Source: Filomicrobium insigne
GTDB taxonomy: Bacteria; Pseudomonadota; Alphaproteobacteria; Rhizobiales; Hyphomicrobiaceae
DNA: 64,000 nucleotides
Direction of reading: 5' to 3'
Assembly: GCF_900104305.1 (NCBI RefSeq)
Contig: NZ_FNJC01000002.1
Span: 1-64,000, forward strand
The position numbers and the translations under genes were made by a program. Below are positions 27,444 to 36,962 of this stretch, in pieces. A model generated the notes under the pieces. That model saw only the letters and a list, made by a program, of their open reading frames with translations, made no database searches and was not told where the DNA came from. Each line of letters begins with the position of its first letter. The stretch's first letter is position 1.

Positions 27444-27940
27444 ACGGGAAGCCTCCGCACGCGAAAGATCAATTGCTCTTGATCCGCCGCTGTCAGGAAA
27501 AGGATCTCGGCGCGACTGCGCAGATATTCTTTGACGCGGTCCATTTCGGCACGCGCGATCATTACAACGATGCCCAACGCCAAGCCTGGGCCCCGACCGT
27601 TCCTGAGCCGTCGGGTTGGCACCAACGCCTGACATCTCAGACGACACTGGTGGCCGAACAAGAAGATCAGATCGTCGGTTTCATGTCGCTATCACGCGAG
27701 GGATGTATTGACTTGGCCTTCGTCACTCCGGATCGCATGGGCTCAGGCATAACGAGCAAGCTGTACGAAGCCATTCTCATTGAGGCCGCGGACCACGGCC
27801 TGACAAAGCTCTGGACCGAAGCGAGTTATCTCTCCCGCAGCTTCTTCTTGCGTCAGGGCTGGCAGGTCATCGAACCGCAGACGGTGACCCGCAACGGCAT
27901 CGCGCTAACAAACTTCGTCATGGAAAAGGACCTGAGATAA
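27440..27940 (+). CDS. GNAT-family N-acetyltransferase
   Basis: A 166-residue acetyltransferase with the GNAT pattern: LLIRRCQEKDLGATAQIFFDAV at the N-terminus, LVAEQEDQIVGFMSL in the central strands, and FVTPDRMGSGITSKLYEAIL as the acetyl-CoA loop. The GTG start overlaps the nhaA stop (GTGA), so it is translationally coupled. The substrate is unknown. Confidence 0.88.
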   Translation: MNGKPPHAKDQLLLIRRCQEKDLGATAQIFFDAVHFGTRDHYNDAQRQAWAPTVPEPSGWHQRLTSQTTLVAEQEDQIVGFMSLSREGCIDLAFVTPDRMGSGITSKLYEAILIEAADHGLTKLWTEASYLSRSFFLRQGWQVIEPQTVTRNGIALTNFVMEKDLR

Positions 27941-27968
27941 CGGGAACTGCGAACCCAATCGGGCCCCA

Positions 27969-28724
27969 CTATTCTGGTATGCGAGCTTCAAACGTGATGC
28001 TTCGCACGTCACTCTTGGGCATCGAACCAAATTGGTAGTCGCCGGAAATCACGATCTCTGTGAAACCGGCCTCACACAAAGCCAATTCAAACTCAACAAT
28101 TCCCCACCAACGCAAGCTGAACAGATCCAACTCAACGGAAACGAGCTGTCCACTGCGCCAGTGCTCGTAACGAAGCTGCGAAACAGTTGTCTGGCGAACG
28201 AAATCCGTTTCGGCGCGGGATTCCTGCAACGTCAAAACATCATCGCCGACTTGCCAATGCCGCACGCGGGCCCCAGGCGTTACAAAACTCGAGATGGGAT
28301 CAAGATCAACGATCAGCCGTCCGCCGGGAGAGAGTGCTCTCTGAAACCGGCATAACACAGAGCGCGCAACCGTCGCCTCGGTGATCAATTGAAATGATCC
28401 AGCCGGAATAATGATGGCCTCAAATTTCCGGTCATACTCGAAGCTTTCAAAGCTCTGCACGCTTAACGAAGGCTTCAGGCCACGGGCCGCACATTCCTTG
28501 CGGCAGAAGTCCAACATATCTGCCGAGGTGTCAAAGCCAACAACATCACATCCCGACTCGATAAGAGGAATGATCGCACGCCCATTCCCGACTGCCGGTT
28601 CGAGGATCGGCCCTTCGCAACCAGCCAGCCGCTCACGATAAAACTCGATATCTCCGAAGGAATGCCCGATGGGTTTATCAACGTGATAGACCCATGCAGC
28701 GAGCGTCCCGTAACGATTACTCAT
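27969..28724 (-). CDS. class I SAM-dependent methyltransferase
   Basis: The Rossmann-like methyltransferase has motif I ILEPAVGNGRAIIPL and acidic motif VVGFDTS. The N-terminus YGTLAAWVYHVDKPIGHSFGDIEFY is typical of a soluble family of unknown substrate. I prefer the ATG giving MSNRYGTL; an upstream GTG at 28781 would overlap the RND pump stop as GTGA and add 19 unlike residues, which coupling could favour. It is the third gene of the RND operon. Confidence 0.85.
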   Translation of the reverse strand: MSNRYGTLAAWVYHVDKPIGHSFGDIEFYRERLAGCEGPILEPAVGNGRAIIPLIESGCDVVGFDTSADMLDFCRKECAARGLKPSLSVQSFESFEYDRKFEAIIIPAGSFQLITEATVARSVLCRFQRALSPGGRLIVDLDPISSFVTPGARVRHWQVGDDVLTLQESRAETDFVRQTTVSQLRYEHWRSGQLVSVELDLFSLRWWGIVEFELALCEAGFTEIVISGDYQFGSMPKSDVRSITFEARIPE

Positions 28725-28777
28725 GCTCGGATGTCTCAAATGATGATGGCCGGCTGTCTGCATCGCGCAGATGGTCT

Positions 28778-31700
28778 TCACTCACCAGGAACGGCAACGT
28801 GGTCGTCGTGCGCTGCGGGCACCTCCACATGGCGACGCCCCATCAAGCTGTAAACGGTCGGGACCACAAACAGCGTTAGGATCGTTCCCAACGTCATACC
28901 ACCCACGATGACAAAACCGATCTGCTGACGGCTTTCCGCACCGGCGCCCGTGGCCATCGCTAGCGGCAACGCACCGAGCACCATGGCACCGGTCGTCATA
29001 AGGATGGGCCGTAACCGCAGCACCGCAGCCTCGATCACAGCGGAACGCCGGTCAAGTCCTGCCATCTGCCTCTGGTTAGCAAACTCAACGATCAAGATGC
29101 CGTGCTTCGTAATCAATCCCACAAGGGTGACGAGGCCAATCTGCGAGTAGACGTTGAGCGTGCCGCCACCAAGCCACAACATACCCAGCGCTCCGGTCAT
29201 CGACAGCGGCACCGTCATCATGATCATAACCGGATCGCGAAAACTCTCGAACTGAGCGGACAAGACTAAATAAATGAATCCAAGAGCCAACAAGAAGACG
29301 AGCGCAAGGCTCTGGCCGGCCGAACGGAATTCACGGCTCTCACCATTCACATCCGTCTGCACATTGGCAGGCAAGATCTCACGAGCCGTTTTTTCCAGGA
29401 ATGCAAGACCGTCACCGAGCGCATATCCCGGGGCAAGGTTCGCCGAAATTGTAACGGCCCGAAGCTGATTGAACCGCTTCAACTCTTTGGGAGCCACAGC
29501 CTCTTTCACGCTGACCACGTTGGAGAGTTGTATCATCTGACCTGTAGGAGACCGGAGGAAGATTGTATTGAGCGCATCGGGAGAAGATCTGTCGGACGCC
29601 GCGAGCTGCAGATAGACGTCATACTGCTCGCCGTTCATCTCGAAACGTGTCACCTCGCGTCCGCCCAACAAGGTCTCCAGGGTCCGCCCGACAACGTTCA
29701 CGTCAATGCCAAGATCGTTGATTTTGGCGCGGTCCACTTCAAGCCGGAACTCAGGTGTGTTGAGCTTGAGATCGGTATCAACGCTCTCAAGACCCGGATA
29801 CTTCTCGATGCGAGAGAGCATCTGATTGACGTACTCGTCAAGCTGCTCGTACGTCCCCGAAGTTTGGATGACAAACTCCACCGGCCGGGCAGATCCGCGC
29901 TGACCGAACGATCCGGGATCCTGCACAAACGCCCTCACGCCGGGGATTGCACGCACGCCAGGCGCAATCTGCTTGCTCATTTCCTGCTGCGTACGTTCCC
30001 GCTCGCTCCAATCCGACAGGCGCCCGATCGCAAGGAAGCCCGTCACCTCAGGCGTGCCATTGATCACCAACCGTGATTGGACCTCGGGCAAAGTCTTGAA
30101 GATATCATCAACTTCACTGGAATAGCGGGCTGTGTATGCGAGTGTCGCACCTTCTGGCCCAACACCGCGAACACGAATTGAACCTCGATCTTCGACCGGG
30201 GCGAGTTCGGACTTCAGCGATAAGAAGAAGACCCCGGCCATGCCCGCAACCCCGACGGCAATCAGCAGCACCAGCGGCCGCACATTGAGCGACGCCGAAA
30301 GAACCCTCCGATAACCGGCCTCAAAAGCAACAAGACCACGCTCCAACGCCGCCGAAATGCGCCCTGGCTTGGCCTCATGTCGTAGCAGTTTCGAGCACAT
30401 CATCGGCGTAAGCGTCAGCGCAACAAAACCGGAAACCAGCACCGCGCCTGCGAGCGTAAGTGCGAATTCGAGGAACAGCTTGCCCGTCTTACCCGGCGCA
30501 AATGCCACGGGCGCATATACGGCTGCAAGCGTCAACGTCATCGCAACCACGGCGAAACCAATTTCCTGGGTGCCCTTGATTGCAGCCGCGACAGGCTTCA
30601 TGCCACTTTCTATATGGCGGTAGATGTTTTCCAGCACGACGATTGCATCATCGACCACCAGCCCAATCGCCAACACCATAGCCAGCAACGTCAACGTATT
30701 GATACTGAACCCCAGCGCGAACATCAGCGTGAAGGTCGCAATCAACGAAATTGGAATGGTTACGATTGGGATGATCGAAGCCCGCGCCGACCTCAGGAAG
30801 AAAACGACCACCACAACAACAAGCGCGATGGCTTCGCCAATCGTCATGTAAACGGCCTTGATGGAGCGGTCGATGAACACCGCATCATCATTGCCAATGT
30901 CCGCCGTCATCCCGTTAGGCAAAGACCGATTCATTTCAGGCAACACGCCACGTACAGCTTGCGAGACATCGAGTGGATTGGCTACGGCCTGTTTGATAAT
31001 ACCGACCACGATGGCAGGTTCGCCATTGTAGCGCCCGTCGCGCCGCTCATCTTCAGCACCGAGCGCAATGCGGGCAACTTCGCGCATCTTGACTTGATGG
31101 CCCTCGGTCCGCTTGATCACGATGTCGCCGAACTGATCCGGCGTCACGAGCCCCGTGCGCGACAGGACGGAGAATTCCCGATCCTGACTTTCAATCCGCC
31201 CCGAAGGAAGCTCAACATTCTGCGCGCGAAGCGCGGCTTCAAGATCTTGCACCGTGAGGTCAAACGCAGCCAAACGTTCGCGATCGATCCAGATACGCAT
31301 CGCATATCGTCGTTCGCCGAAAATAACGACGTCAGCCACACCGTTGAGATTTTTCAGTCTGTCGACAATAAAACGGTCGACATAGTCAGTAATTTGCAAC
31401 GCCGACATCTGCGGACTCGTGAAGACGAGGTACATGACCGAACGTGCGTCCGCCTCGACCTTCGAGATCGTCGGCTCCTCGATTTCATCCGGCAAACGTC
31501 GCCGAACGCGGCTAACACGATCGCGAACATCACTGGCCGCAACGTCTTGATCGACATCAGAACGGAACCGGACCGTGATACGGCTCGATTCAGACCGGCT
31601 TGTAGACTCCAAAACGTCGATTCCGGAAATTCCAGCAATCGAGCCTTCTAAGATCTGCGTCACCTGAGTTTCGATAATCGTCGCAGATGCGCCAGGATAT

Positions 31701-31849
31701 GTCGTCGAAACCGAAACCACGGGCTCATCGACGTTCGGATACTCGCGAACGGTCAGTCGGCCGTAGGACACGATGCCGAGAAGGATGAGCACGAGGCTCA
31801 TCACTGTCGAAAAAACCGGCCGTTGAATAAAAAACGCGAAGGTGCCCAT
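28778..31849 (-). CDS. RND efflux transporter, HAE1 family
   Basis: A 1023-residue inner-membrane drug/proton antiporter with twelve helices and two large periplasmic loops. The opening FFIQRPVFSTVMSLVLILLG and the TM4 motif VLAIGLVVDDAIVVLENIYRHIE, which holds the proton-relay Asp pair, identify the AcrB/MexF class. It works as a trimer with the adaptor encoded immediately upstream (ATGA overlap) and an outer-membrane channel not present in this window. The substrate is not readable. Confidence 0.97.
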   Translation of the reverse strand: MGTFAFFIQRPVFSTVMSLVLILLGIVSYGRLTVREYPNVDEPVVSVSTTYPGASATIIETQVTQILEGSIAGISGIDVLESTSRSESSRITVRFRSDVDQDVAASDVRDRVSRVRRRLPDEIEEPTISKVEADARSVMYLVFTSPQMSALQITDYVDRFIVDRLKNLNGVADVVIFGERRYAMRIWIDRERLAAFDLTVQDLEAALRAQNVELPSGRIESQDREFSVLSRTGLVTPDQFGDIVIKRTEGHQVKMREVARIALGAEDERRDGRYNGEPAIVVGIIKQAVANPLDVSQAVRGVLPEMNRSLPNGMTADIGNDDAVFIDRSIKAVYMTIGEAIALVVVVVVFFLRSARASIIPIVTIPISLIATFTLMFALGFSINTLTLLAMVLAIGLVVDDAIVVLENIYRHIESGMKPVAAAIKGTQEIGFAVVAMTLTLAAVYAPVAFAPGKTGKLFLEFALTLAGAVLVSGFVALTLTPMMCSKLLRHEAKPGRISAALERGLVAFEAGYRRVLSASLNVRPLVLLIAVGVAGMAGVFFLSLKSELAPVEDRGSIRVRGVGPEGATLAYTARYSSEVDDIFKTLPEVQSRLVINGTPEVTGFLAIGRLSDWSERERTQQEMSKQIAPGVRAIPGVRAFVQDPGSFGQRGSARPVEFVIQTSGTYEQLDEYVNQMLSRIEKYPGLESVDTDLKLNTPEFRLEVDRAKINDLGIDVNVVGRTLETLLGGREVTRFEMNGEQYDVYLQLAASDRSSPDALNTIFLRSPTGQMIQLSNVVSVKEAVAPKELKRFNQLRAVTISANLAPGYALGDGLAFLEKTAREILPANVQTDVNGESREFRSAGQSLALVFLLALGFIYLVLSAQFESFRDPVMIMMTVPLSMTGALGMLWLGGGTLNVYSQIGLVTLVGLITKHGILIVEFANQRQMAGLDRRSAVIEAAVLRLRPILMTTGAMVLGALPLAMATGAGAESRQQIGFVIVGGMTLGTILTLFVVPTVYSLMGRRHVEVPAAHDDHVAVPGE

Positions 31850-33006
31850 CAGCTGCCCTGGCGAAGAGTGGTCTTAGGCTGAAGCGGGATAGATCCACGC
31901 GTCTCGACCACTTTCACTGAGGCACCGTTCTTGACCTTTTGCTGCCCCGCCGTCACGACGGTAGCTCCGCTGGCAAGCCCCTCGAGAATTTGCACCTCAG
32001 CGTTGGCGCGGTCCCCCAATTTGACTTTGGCCTCGACCACCTTGCCATCGTCGATCCGGTAGACGTAGTTCTCGCCAGCCCGCGGCACCACAGCACTTTC
32101 CGGAACCACGACCACCTGTCGCTCGATTCGTCCCTTCACGATGATTCGTACGAACAGACCAGGCCGAAGCTCACCATCACCGTTTGGAACAAGAGCACGG
32201 ATCGTCAATGACCGCCCATTGACGTCAACCATTGGGTCAATCGCGTAAATCTTACCTTGGAAGCCCCTTCCAGGCAGCGCATCAACGCGAAGGTCGACCG
32301 TCTGGCCTGTACTGATTTCAGCGAGATAAATCTCCGGCAAGCTGAAGTCGACCTTAAGTTGATCGATCTTCTCAAGGTTCACCACGGTCGTCCCTGCCGT
32401 AATGAAGGCACCTGGTGACACCTGCCGTATCCCAACAATCCCATCAAACGGCGCGCGCACTGTATGTTTGTCGAGCCGGACTTTCATAAGGTCTACGGCA
32501 GCACCGGAAGTCCGCAGATTGGCCTTGGCTTCGTCCTGCGCCTTTTCAGTGACGTTACCGGTTTTAGAGAGAGCTTTCGCACGCTCGTTATTAGCCTGAG
32601 CCAAAACATAGCGTGCCTCTGCGTCCGCTAATTCGGCCTGCGCCAATGCGTCATCGAGCTTCATGAGAATGTCGCCCTGCTTGACGGCCTGTCCTTCGGC
32701 AAAGCCGACAGTAACGACCCGTCCAGCAATCTCGGGTGCAATTTTTACAGATTCATCAGATCGTAGCGTTCCGATCGCCCGCAGATCGCGCGTTCGAGAT
32801 ATCGTGCGAGATTGACCACTTTCGACAGTGATCGCTGAACGTATCGCACCTGTGGCAGAAGCCGCTTTGGCTTCGCTATCCTTGGTCTCAGCCTTGATCG
32901 CGGCCCAGATCTCGGGTGGGACCTTCACGATGTTCTGAGACACGGCCACATAGGCAGCTCCACCCGCAATCAGGAGCGCTGTAGACCATAGCCAGAATTT
33001 TCGCAT
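31849..33006 (-). CDS. RND periplasmic adaptor (membrane fusion protein)
   Basis: The 385-residue adaptor has an N-terminal membrane anchor (LLIAGGAAYVAVSQ) and a barrel-sandwich/lipoyl domain (VTVGFAEGQAVKQGDILMKLDD). A short alpha-hairpin with coiled-coil character (RYVLAQANNERAKALSKTG) follows, then the beta-barrel and membrane-proximal domains. It has no lipobox Cys. GAGGAGG precedes the ATG. It should bridge the pump to a TolC-like channel. Confidence 0.96.
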   Translation of the reverse strand: MRKFWLWSTALLIAGGAAYVAVSQNIVKVPPEIWAAIKAETKDSEAKAASATGAIRSAITVESGQSRTISRTRDLRAIGTLRSDESVKIAPEIAGRVVTVGFAEGQAVKQGDILMKLDDALAQAELADAEARYVLAQANNERAKALSKTGNVTEKAQDEAKANLRTSGAAVDLMKVRLDKHTVRAPFDGIVGIRQVSPGAFITAGTTVVNLEKIDQLKVDFSLPEIYLAEISTGQTVDLRVDALPGRGFQGKIYAIDPMVDVNGRSLTIRALVPNGDGELRPGLFVRIIVKGRIERQVVVVPESAVVPRAGENYVYRIDDGKVVEAKVKLGDRANAEVQILEGLASGATVVTAGQQKVKNGASVKVVETRGSIPLQPKTTLRQGS

Positions 33007-33370
33007 CGACGAAGACCCTCCTCAGCGGCCAGAGGCACGGGTTCAGCCGCCAATATAGCACATGCCGAAGAACGGATGCGCCAATATGTTTGGTGAACGT
33101 GGAACGTAAGCGACGCCCCGTTTCCGTCGCTCGATTTCATCTTTTTCCTTACACCCCGGTCAAATTCAGTAGCCCCAATCCACTTGTCCTACCAACCCGG
33201 GATAACGCGTCCACGTCGAACACCAACAGCCATGTTGCTGTCCCGCCACGCCCTGACACGTTTCGATTTTCTGCCTCGAAACCTGCCGACGACGGAATTT
33301 GTTAACGACACGCGTTATAACCGCGAACCCTCAAGGTGTTCGCACGTGCAGAAATATAAGGAAACTGGTC
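33007..33370. other. gene-free stretch between divergent genes
   Basis: About 360 bases between the adaptor gene and the His-rich protein gene. They should contain both promoters. No clear repeat or RNA is seen. Confidence 0.4.
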
Positions 33371-33688
33371 ATGATGAAGGCAATACTGCCTGCAGCGATG
33401 CTTTCGATCCTCACATTAACGTCAGCCAACGCAGCTGCTCCCCAGTCGCTGGCTCCACACACGACGCCAGCCCTGGCACAAGACGTCTCCTCAACAGTGC
33501 TGAATAAGGTCCAGTACAAGGAGAGGAAGCACTATCACGGAAAACGTCACAAGAAGGGGCATCATCGCTACAAGGCAGGCTCCCGCCATCGCCACGCACC
33601 AAAGCACTGGCACCGCCACAAGAAGCGCCCCCACGATTGGCATCGTCGCGGTTGCATCATCGTTGGACCGGTTTGGTTCTGCCCATAA
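33371..33688 (+). CDS. exported His/Lys-rich protein
   Basis: A 105-residue protein with a signal peptide (MMKAILPAAMLSILTLTSANA) and a strongly basic mature region carrying about a dozen His residues in motifs such as RHKKGHHRY and HWHRHKKRPHDWHRR. The end has two Cys (GCIIVGPVWFC). AAGGA precedes the ATG. The composition suggests metal binding or polyanion interaction in the periplasm. I know of no assigned function. Confidence 0.75.
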   Translation: MMKAILPAAMLSILTLTSANAAAPQSLAPHTTPALAQDVSSTVLNKVQYKERKHYHGKRHKKGHHRYKAGSRHRHAPKHWHRHKKRPHDWHRRGCIIVGPVWFCP

Positions 33689-33707
33689 CGAACTAAATAA
33701 ATAGCGG

Positions 33708-33743
33708 AATCGCGGTGCAGAGGTTTCTGCACCGCGATTTTTT
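33708..33743 (+). terminator. strong intrinsic terminator
   Basis: AATCGCGGTGCAG and CTGCACCGCGATT pair perfectly with a short loop and are followed by a T-run. It ends the His-rich protein transcript, and may also act on the convergent methyltransferase gene. Confidence 0.9.
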
Positions 33744-33746
33744 AGT

Positions 33747-34796
33747 TCACGGGCGAGCCGCGATCACCATATTGAACGGCGTCGCTACGGCTCGGCGCAC
33801 ACGTGAGAACCCACCCTGCTTCAAGACCTCAGCCAGCCGCTTTTCACCAGCTTGAGCTCCAAGTGCCATCCCAACCTCCTGCTTCAAGGATGAAGGGACG
33901 CACACGCTGGTTGAGAACGCGTAGTAAACCCTTCCAACCGGATTGAGATTGTCCTCCAGTCGATCTCCAGCAAGCGGCTCGACAATCATCAAGGTCCCAT
34001 CATCGGCGAGCGTGGACCGGATATGCCGGGCAGCCCCCACCGGGTCGCCCATATCGTGTAACGCATCGAAGATTGTCACGAGCTCATAACCTTCCCCCGT
34101 GAAATCCTGCGCCTTCGCCACTTCGAACTTCACATTGGAAATGCCCATGGATTTGCTGCGTGCGATATCGATGGAAGGCGCGTGAAAGTCGAACCCGGTG
34201 AACGTGGATTGAGGAAAGGCTTCCGCCATGATCATCGTGGACGCGCCATGTCCGCAGCCGACATCAGCAACCTTCCCACCCCGCTCAAGTTTCTCGACAA
34301 CCCCATCGAGCGCCGGCAGCCATTCACTGACGAGATGTGCTTTGTAGCCCGGACGGAAAAATCGTTCGGTGCCGCAAAACAGACAACTACAGTGGTCTCC
34401 CCAGCCGACACCTTCACCGGATTTGAAAGCGTCGTTGAGGCGGGGCTCGTCCGCAAAAATCGCAGCAAGGGAATAAAAACCTCCCGTCATATTGACTGGG
34501 CTCTCTTCGTCAGCGAGCACCGCTGCCTGTTCGGGAGAAAGTGCAAATGTGGCCGTTGCCGGATCGTAAGTAACAAATCCGGACGCAGCCTGCGCAGAAA
34601 GCCACTCACGCACATACCGTTCACGCGTTTGCGTGTGGCGCGCAAGATCTGTGGGCGTGAGGGGCCCATGCGCCTCCAAGGCGCGGTAAAGGCCAAGCTT
34701 ATCACCGAGGAGAACAAGCGCTGCATTCGCAGCCGCCCCCAGCTCGTTCACCATCGTACCGAGTAATGCTTCGAGTTTTTCTGAGTTAAGTGTCAT
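33747..34796 (-). CDS. SAM-dependent methyltransferase with N-terminal winged helix
   Basis: A protein of about 349 residues. The first 100 form a dimerisation/winged-helix domain (LGLYRALEAHGPLTPTDLA). A Rossmann methyltransferase follows, with motif I VADVGCGHGAS and FTGFDFHAPSI. It resembles Rv2258c-type methyltransferases of unknown substrate. I prefer the ATG giving MTLNSEKLEA, with AAAGG 8 bases upstream, over an ATG 12 codons earlier. A CSCLFCGT segment near the middle gives three close Cys residues. Confidence 0.9.
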   Translation of the reverse strand: MTLNSEKLEALLGTMVNELGAAANAALVLLGDKLGLYRALEAHGPLTPTDLARHTQTRERYVREWLSAQAASGFVTYDPATATFALSPEQAAVLADEESPVNMTGGFYSLAAIFADEPRLNDAFKSGEGVGWGDHCSCLFCGTERFFRPGYKAHLVSEWLPALDGVVEKLERGGKVADVGCGHGASTMIMAEAFPQSTFTGFDFHAPSIDIARSKSMGISNVKFEVAKAQDFTGEGYELVTIFDALHDMGDPVGAARHIRSTLADDGTLMIVEPLAGDRLEDNLNPVGRVYYAFSTSVCVPSSLKQEVGMALGAQAGEKRLAEVLKQGGFSRVRRAVATPFNMVIAARP

Positions 34797-35164
34797 CCGA
34801 GTGCCTTTCGCAATGAAAGCTGCTCTCGGCACAAAAGTCCTCGCTCACCGCGCGGGACCTGCACCGCAGAAGCAACGGGGTCGAGTTATTTGCGACGGCA
34901 TGGACACTTGGCTGTCCCGTCAGGAACAAAGCGTTGAAAACGGGTCAATCGCCGTAATTCTCAAAGAAGGCGAGCCTACCGGGAACAGTCACCGGCGCAA
35001 ATCGTTGCGTAATAGCGATCATTCCAACGCAAAGATTGTATCACCCTTGGTCGCCAAGTCTGAATTTTTCAAAGATCGGCGCCTCAGGCACGCAGCATTG
35101 AGCTTGACGTCTCCAAGGGCGCGTACTGATAATACCTTCAGTCCGGCCAGACGCAGGCCCCACG
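34797..35164. other. gene-free stretch
   Basis: About 370 bases between divergent genes. The open frames here have no recognisable features. They should hold the promoters of both flanking genes. Confidence 0.4.
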
Positions 35165-35761
35165 ATGGAGCTGCAGATGATTGGTTCAAGTTACTCGGGC
35201 GGCTATAATTTGGCCGCGGTACGAAGCGACGTCGCCGCCAATTGGGGATGGTACCTTGCTCTTGGCATCATAAGTCTGATTGCAGGCATCCTGGCCATCG
35301 CGTTTCCCTTGATTGCATCGATCGCCGTTAAGATTCTGATTGGCTGGCTTCTCATCCTCATCGGCATCAGCCAGATCTTACAGGCCTTTCAAACCCAACG
35401 ATGGCGTGGCGCCATCGTCGACTTTCTCTTAGGTGCGCTCTTGTTCGCAGCTGGCTGCGTACTCGCGTTCCTTCCGCTCACAGGCCTCATTACGCTGACC
35501 CTTTTTCTTGCGATCGTCTTCATCGTGCAGGGCATATTTCAGATCGCAATTTCTCTGCAACTACGCCCCATAGATGGATGGGGATGGCTGATGTTCGGAG
35601 GAATCATTGCTCTCGGAGTCGGCGTGCTTCTAGCTCTCGAGCTCCCATCCAGCGCCAGCTGGGCGCTCGGACTACTCGCAGGCGTGAACATGATCGCATC
35701 CGGGATCAGCTATATCGCGCTGGCACTAACCGCTAAGCGCCTCGCGGACTCTGGTCGCTGA
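35165..35761 (+). CDS. HdeD-family membrane protein
   Basis: A 198-residue protein with six membrane helices in the HdeD pattern: repeated pairs such as WGWYLALGIISLIAGILAI and ILIGWLLILIGISQILQAF. HdeD is an acid-resistance membrane protein in E. coli; the role in alphaproteobacteria is unproven. An internal ATG four codons later has a better GGAG spacing and could be the real start. Confidence 0.92.
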   Translation: MELQMIGSSYSGGYNLAAVRSDVAANWGWYLALGIISLIAGILAIAFPLIASIAVKILIGWLLILIGISQILQAFQTQRWRGAIVDFLLGALLFAAGCVLAFLPLTGLITLTLFLAIVFIVQGIFQIAISLQLRPIDGWGWLMFGGIIALGVGVLLALELPSSASWALGLLAGVNMIASGISYIALALTAKRLADSGR

Positions 35762-35878
35762 CAGCGGGAGAGAGCGCTAGGTGATCGCTCGGGTCGGCTC
35801 GGAACTGACAAATACAAAAAGACGTTGGAACCAACCGAGTTGGACGCATTCAACCATGTCTTTCAGGAGGAGTAGCCC

Positions 35879-36397
35879 ATGCGACGTGAGTTTATCACAC
35901 TTGCAGCATTGATCCTATTAAGCGCACCAGCCAATGCCCAATCAGGTGCTACCGCCAAACTGGCAACCCAAGACGGCAAAGAGGTCGGCACGGTCACATT
36001 GAAGGAAACTGCTAAGCAGGGTGTATTGCTTAATATGAAGCTGAACGGCGTCCCAGCAGGCGAACACGCTATTCATATCCATGAGACCGGCAAATGCGAG
36101 GGCGATTTCAAAAGTGCGGGAGGGCACTTCAACCCCGATGGACATAAGCACGGCGTCCTCGCAGAAGGTGGCCACCATGCTGGCGATTTGCCAAACATCC
36201 ATGTTCCTGCCAGTGGCAATCTCCAGATTGAAATCCTGGCTCCAAAAGTGACCTTGGCAAAAGGAACGAAGAACAGCCTCTTTGATGATGATGGTTCAGC
36301 GATTGTCATTCACCAGGGCGTAGATGATTACTCGTCTCAACCCACGGGCGATGCCGGAGGGCGGATGGTTTGCGGCGTTATCGTCGCCGCACAATAA
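35879..36397 (+). CDS. sodC: periplasmic Cu,Zn superoxide dismutase
   Basis: The enzyme dismutates superoxide in the periplasm. The 172-residue product has a signal peptide (cleavage ANA-QS), copper ligands in HIH (H66, H68), the GGHFNP motif (H83), HHAGDLPN with D103 as the zinc ligand, and a disulfide pair C73 with the Cys in GGRMVCGV. AGGAGG precedes the ATG. It is convergent with the DHFR-like gene only 22 bases away. Confidence 0.97.
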   Translation: MRREFITLAALILLSAPANAQSGATAKLATQDGKEVGTVTLKETAKQGVLLNMKLNGVPAGEHAIHIHETGKCEGDFKSAGGHFNPDGHKHGVLAEGGHHAGDLPNIHVPASGNLQIEILAPKVTLAKGTKNSLFDDDGSAIVIHQGVDDYSSQPTGDAGGRMVCGVIVAAQ

Positions 36398-36419
36398 CGA
36401 CGGAACGCGCGACAAGCCG

Positions 36420-36911
36420 CTATCGCGGGATACCGGGATCTCCACCTCCCTCCCGCAAAGTCGGACGCGCGCCCGCCGAAGAAGAGATCTCATCAAGCGT
36501 TACAGAACCTTGAGTGAGCCAAGCTGGATCGAACCAGCGATCAGCCGGCCCATCATATGGGAGCCTTGTCACGTCCCAATGCCGGATGTAGGGCGCATAA
36601 GCGTCCCACACCGGTGGACCGCCGCCGATAAACACAACGCGACCCGCAAACTGGGCGAGCGTTTCGGTTGGTATCATCGAAGATCGCAGAACTGCGATAG
36701 TCCTGTCACGAAAAGCAAACTCAGGAACAGATGCGATAGTACGCGGCCCAGCCAGCAATACATGCCCACGCGTCATCTCGAAAAACCGCTCAACATCATC
36801 ACGGTAGGCCTGCCCCTTGCAGCCCTCCCACGGCATCCGGCCCTCAAGCCCGAGCTGACCGCGCTGCCCAATAGCACACATAGCCCTGACATCGACCTGC
36901 TCTAGACTCAT
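36420..36911 (-). CDS. dihydrofolate reductase-like protein
   Basis: A 163-residue protein with a DHFR fold: AMCAIGQRGQLGLEGRMPWEG, then VERFFEMTRGHVLLAGPRT and VVFIGGGPPVWDAY. It reduces dihydrofolate with NADPH if active. The loop between PW and the first helix is longer than in E. coli FolA, so the catalytic acid is not simply aligned; it may be one of the Glu/Asp residues after PWEG. No thyA is adjacent. It could be a divergent reductase with another pterin or unrelated substrate. Confidence 0.8.
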   Translation of the reverse strand: MSLEQVDVRAMCAIGQRGQLGLEGRMPWEGCKGQAYRDDVERFFEMTRGHVLLAGPRTIASVPEFAFRDRTIAVLRSSMIPTETLAQFAGRVVFIGGGPPVWDAYAPYIRHWDVTRLPYDGPADRWFDPAWLTQGSVTLDEISSSAGARPTLREGGGDPGIPR

Positions 36912-36962
36912 GGGATCATTCTCCAGCCGCGCTAGTCAGCCATCAACAAGATTGTAATCCTC

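Noticed and set aside
30614-31651. 345-codon frame on the plus strand inside the RND pump gene
   Set aside because: It is antisense to the pump, is rich in His, Arg and Gln as expected for reverse-strand reading of such genes, and has no ribosome site.
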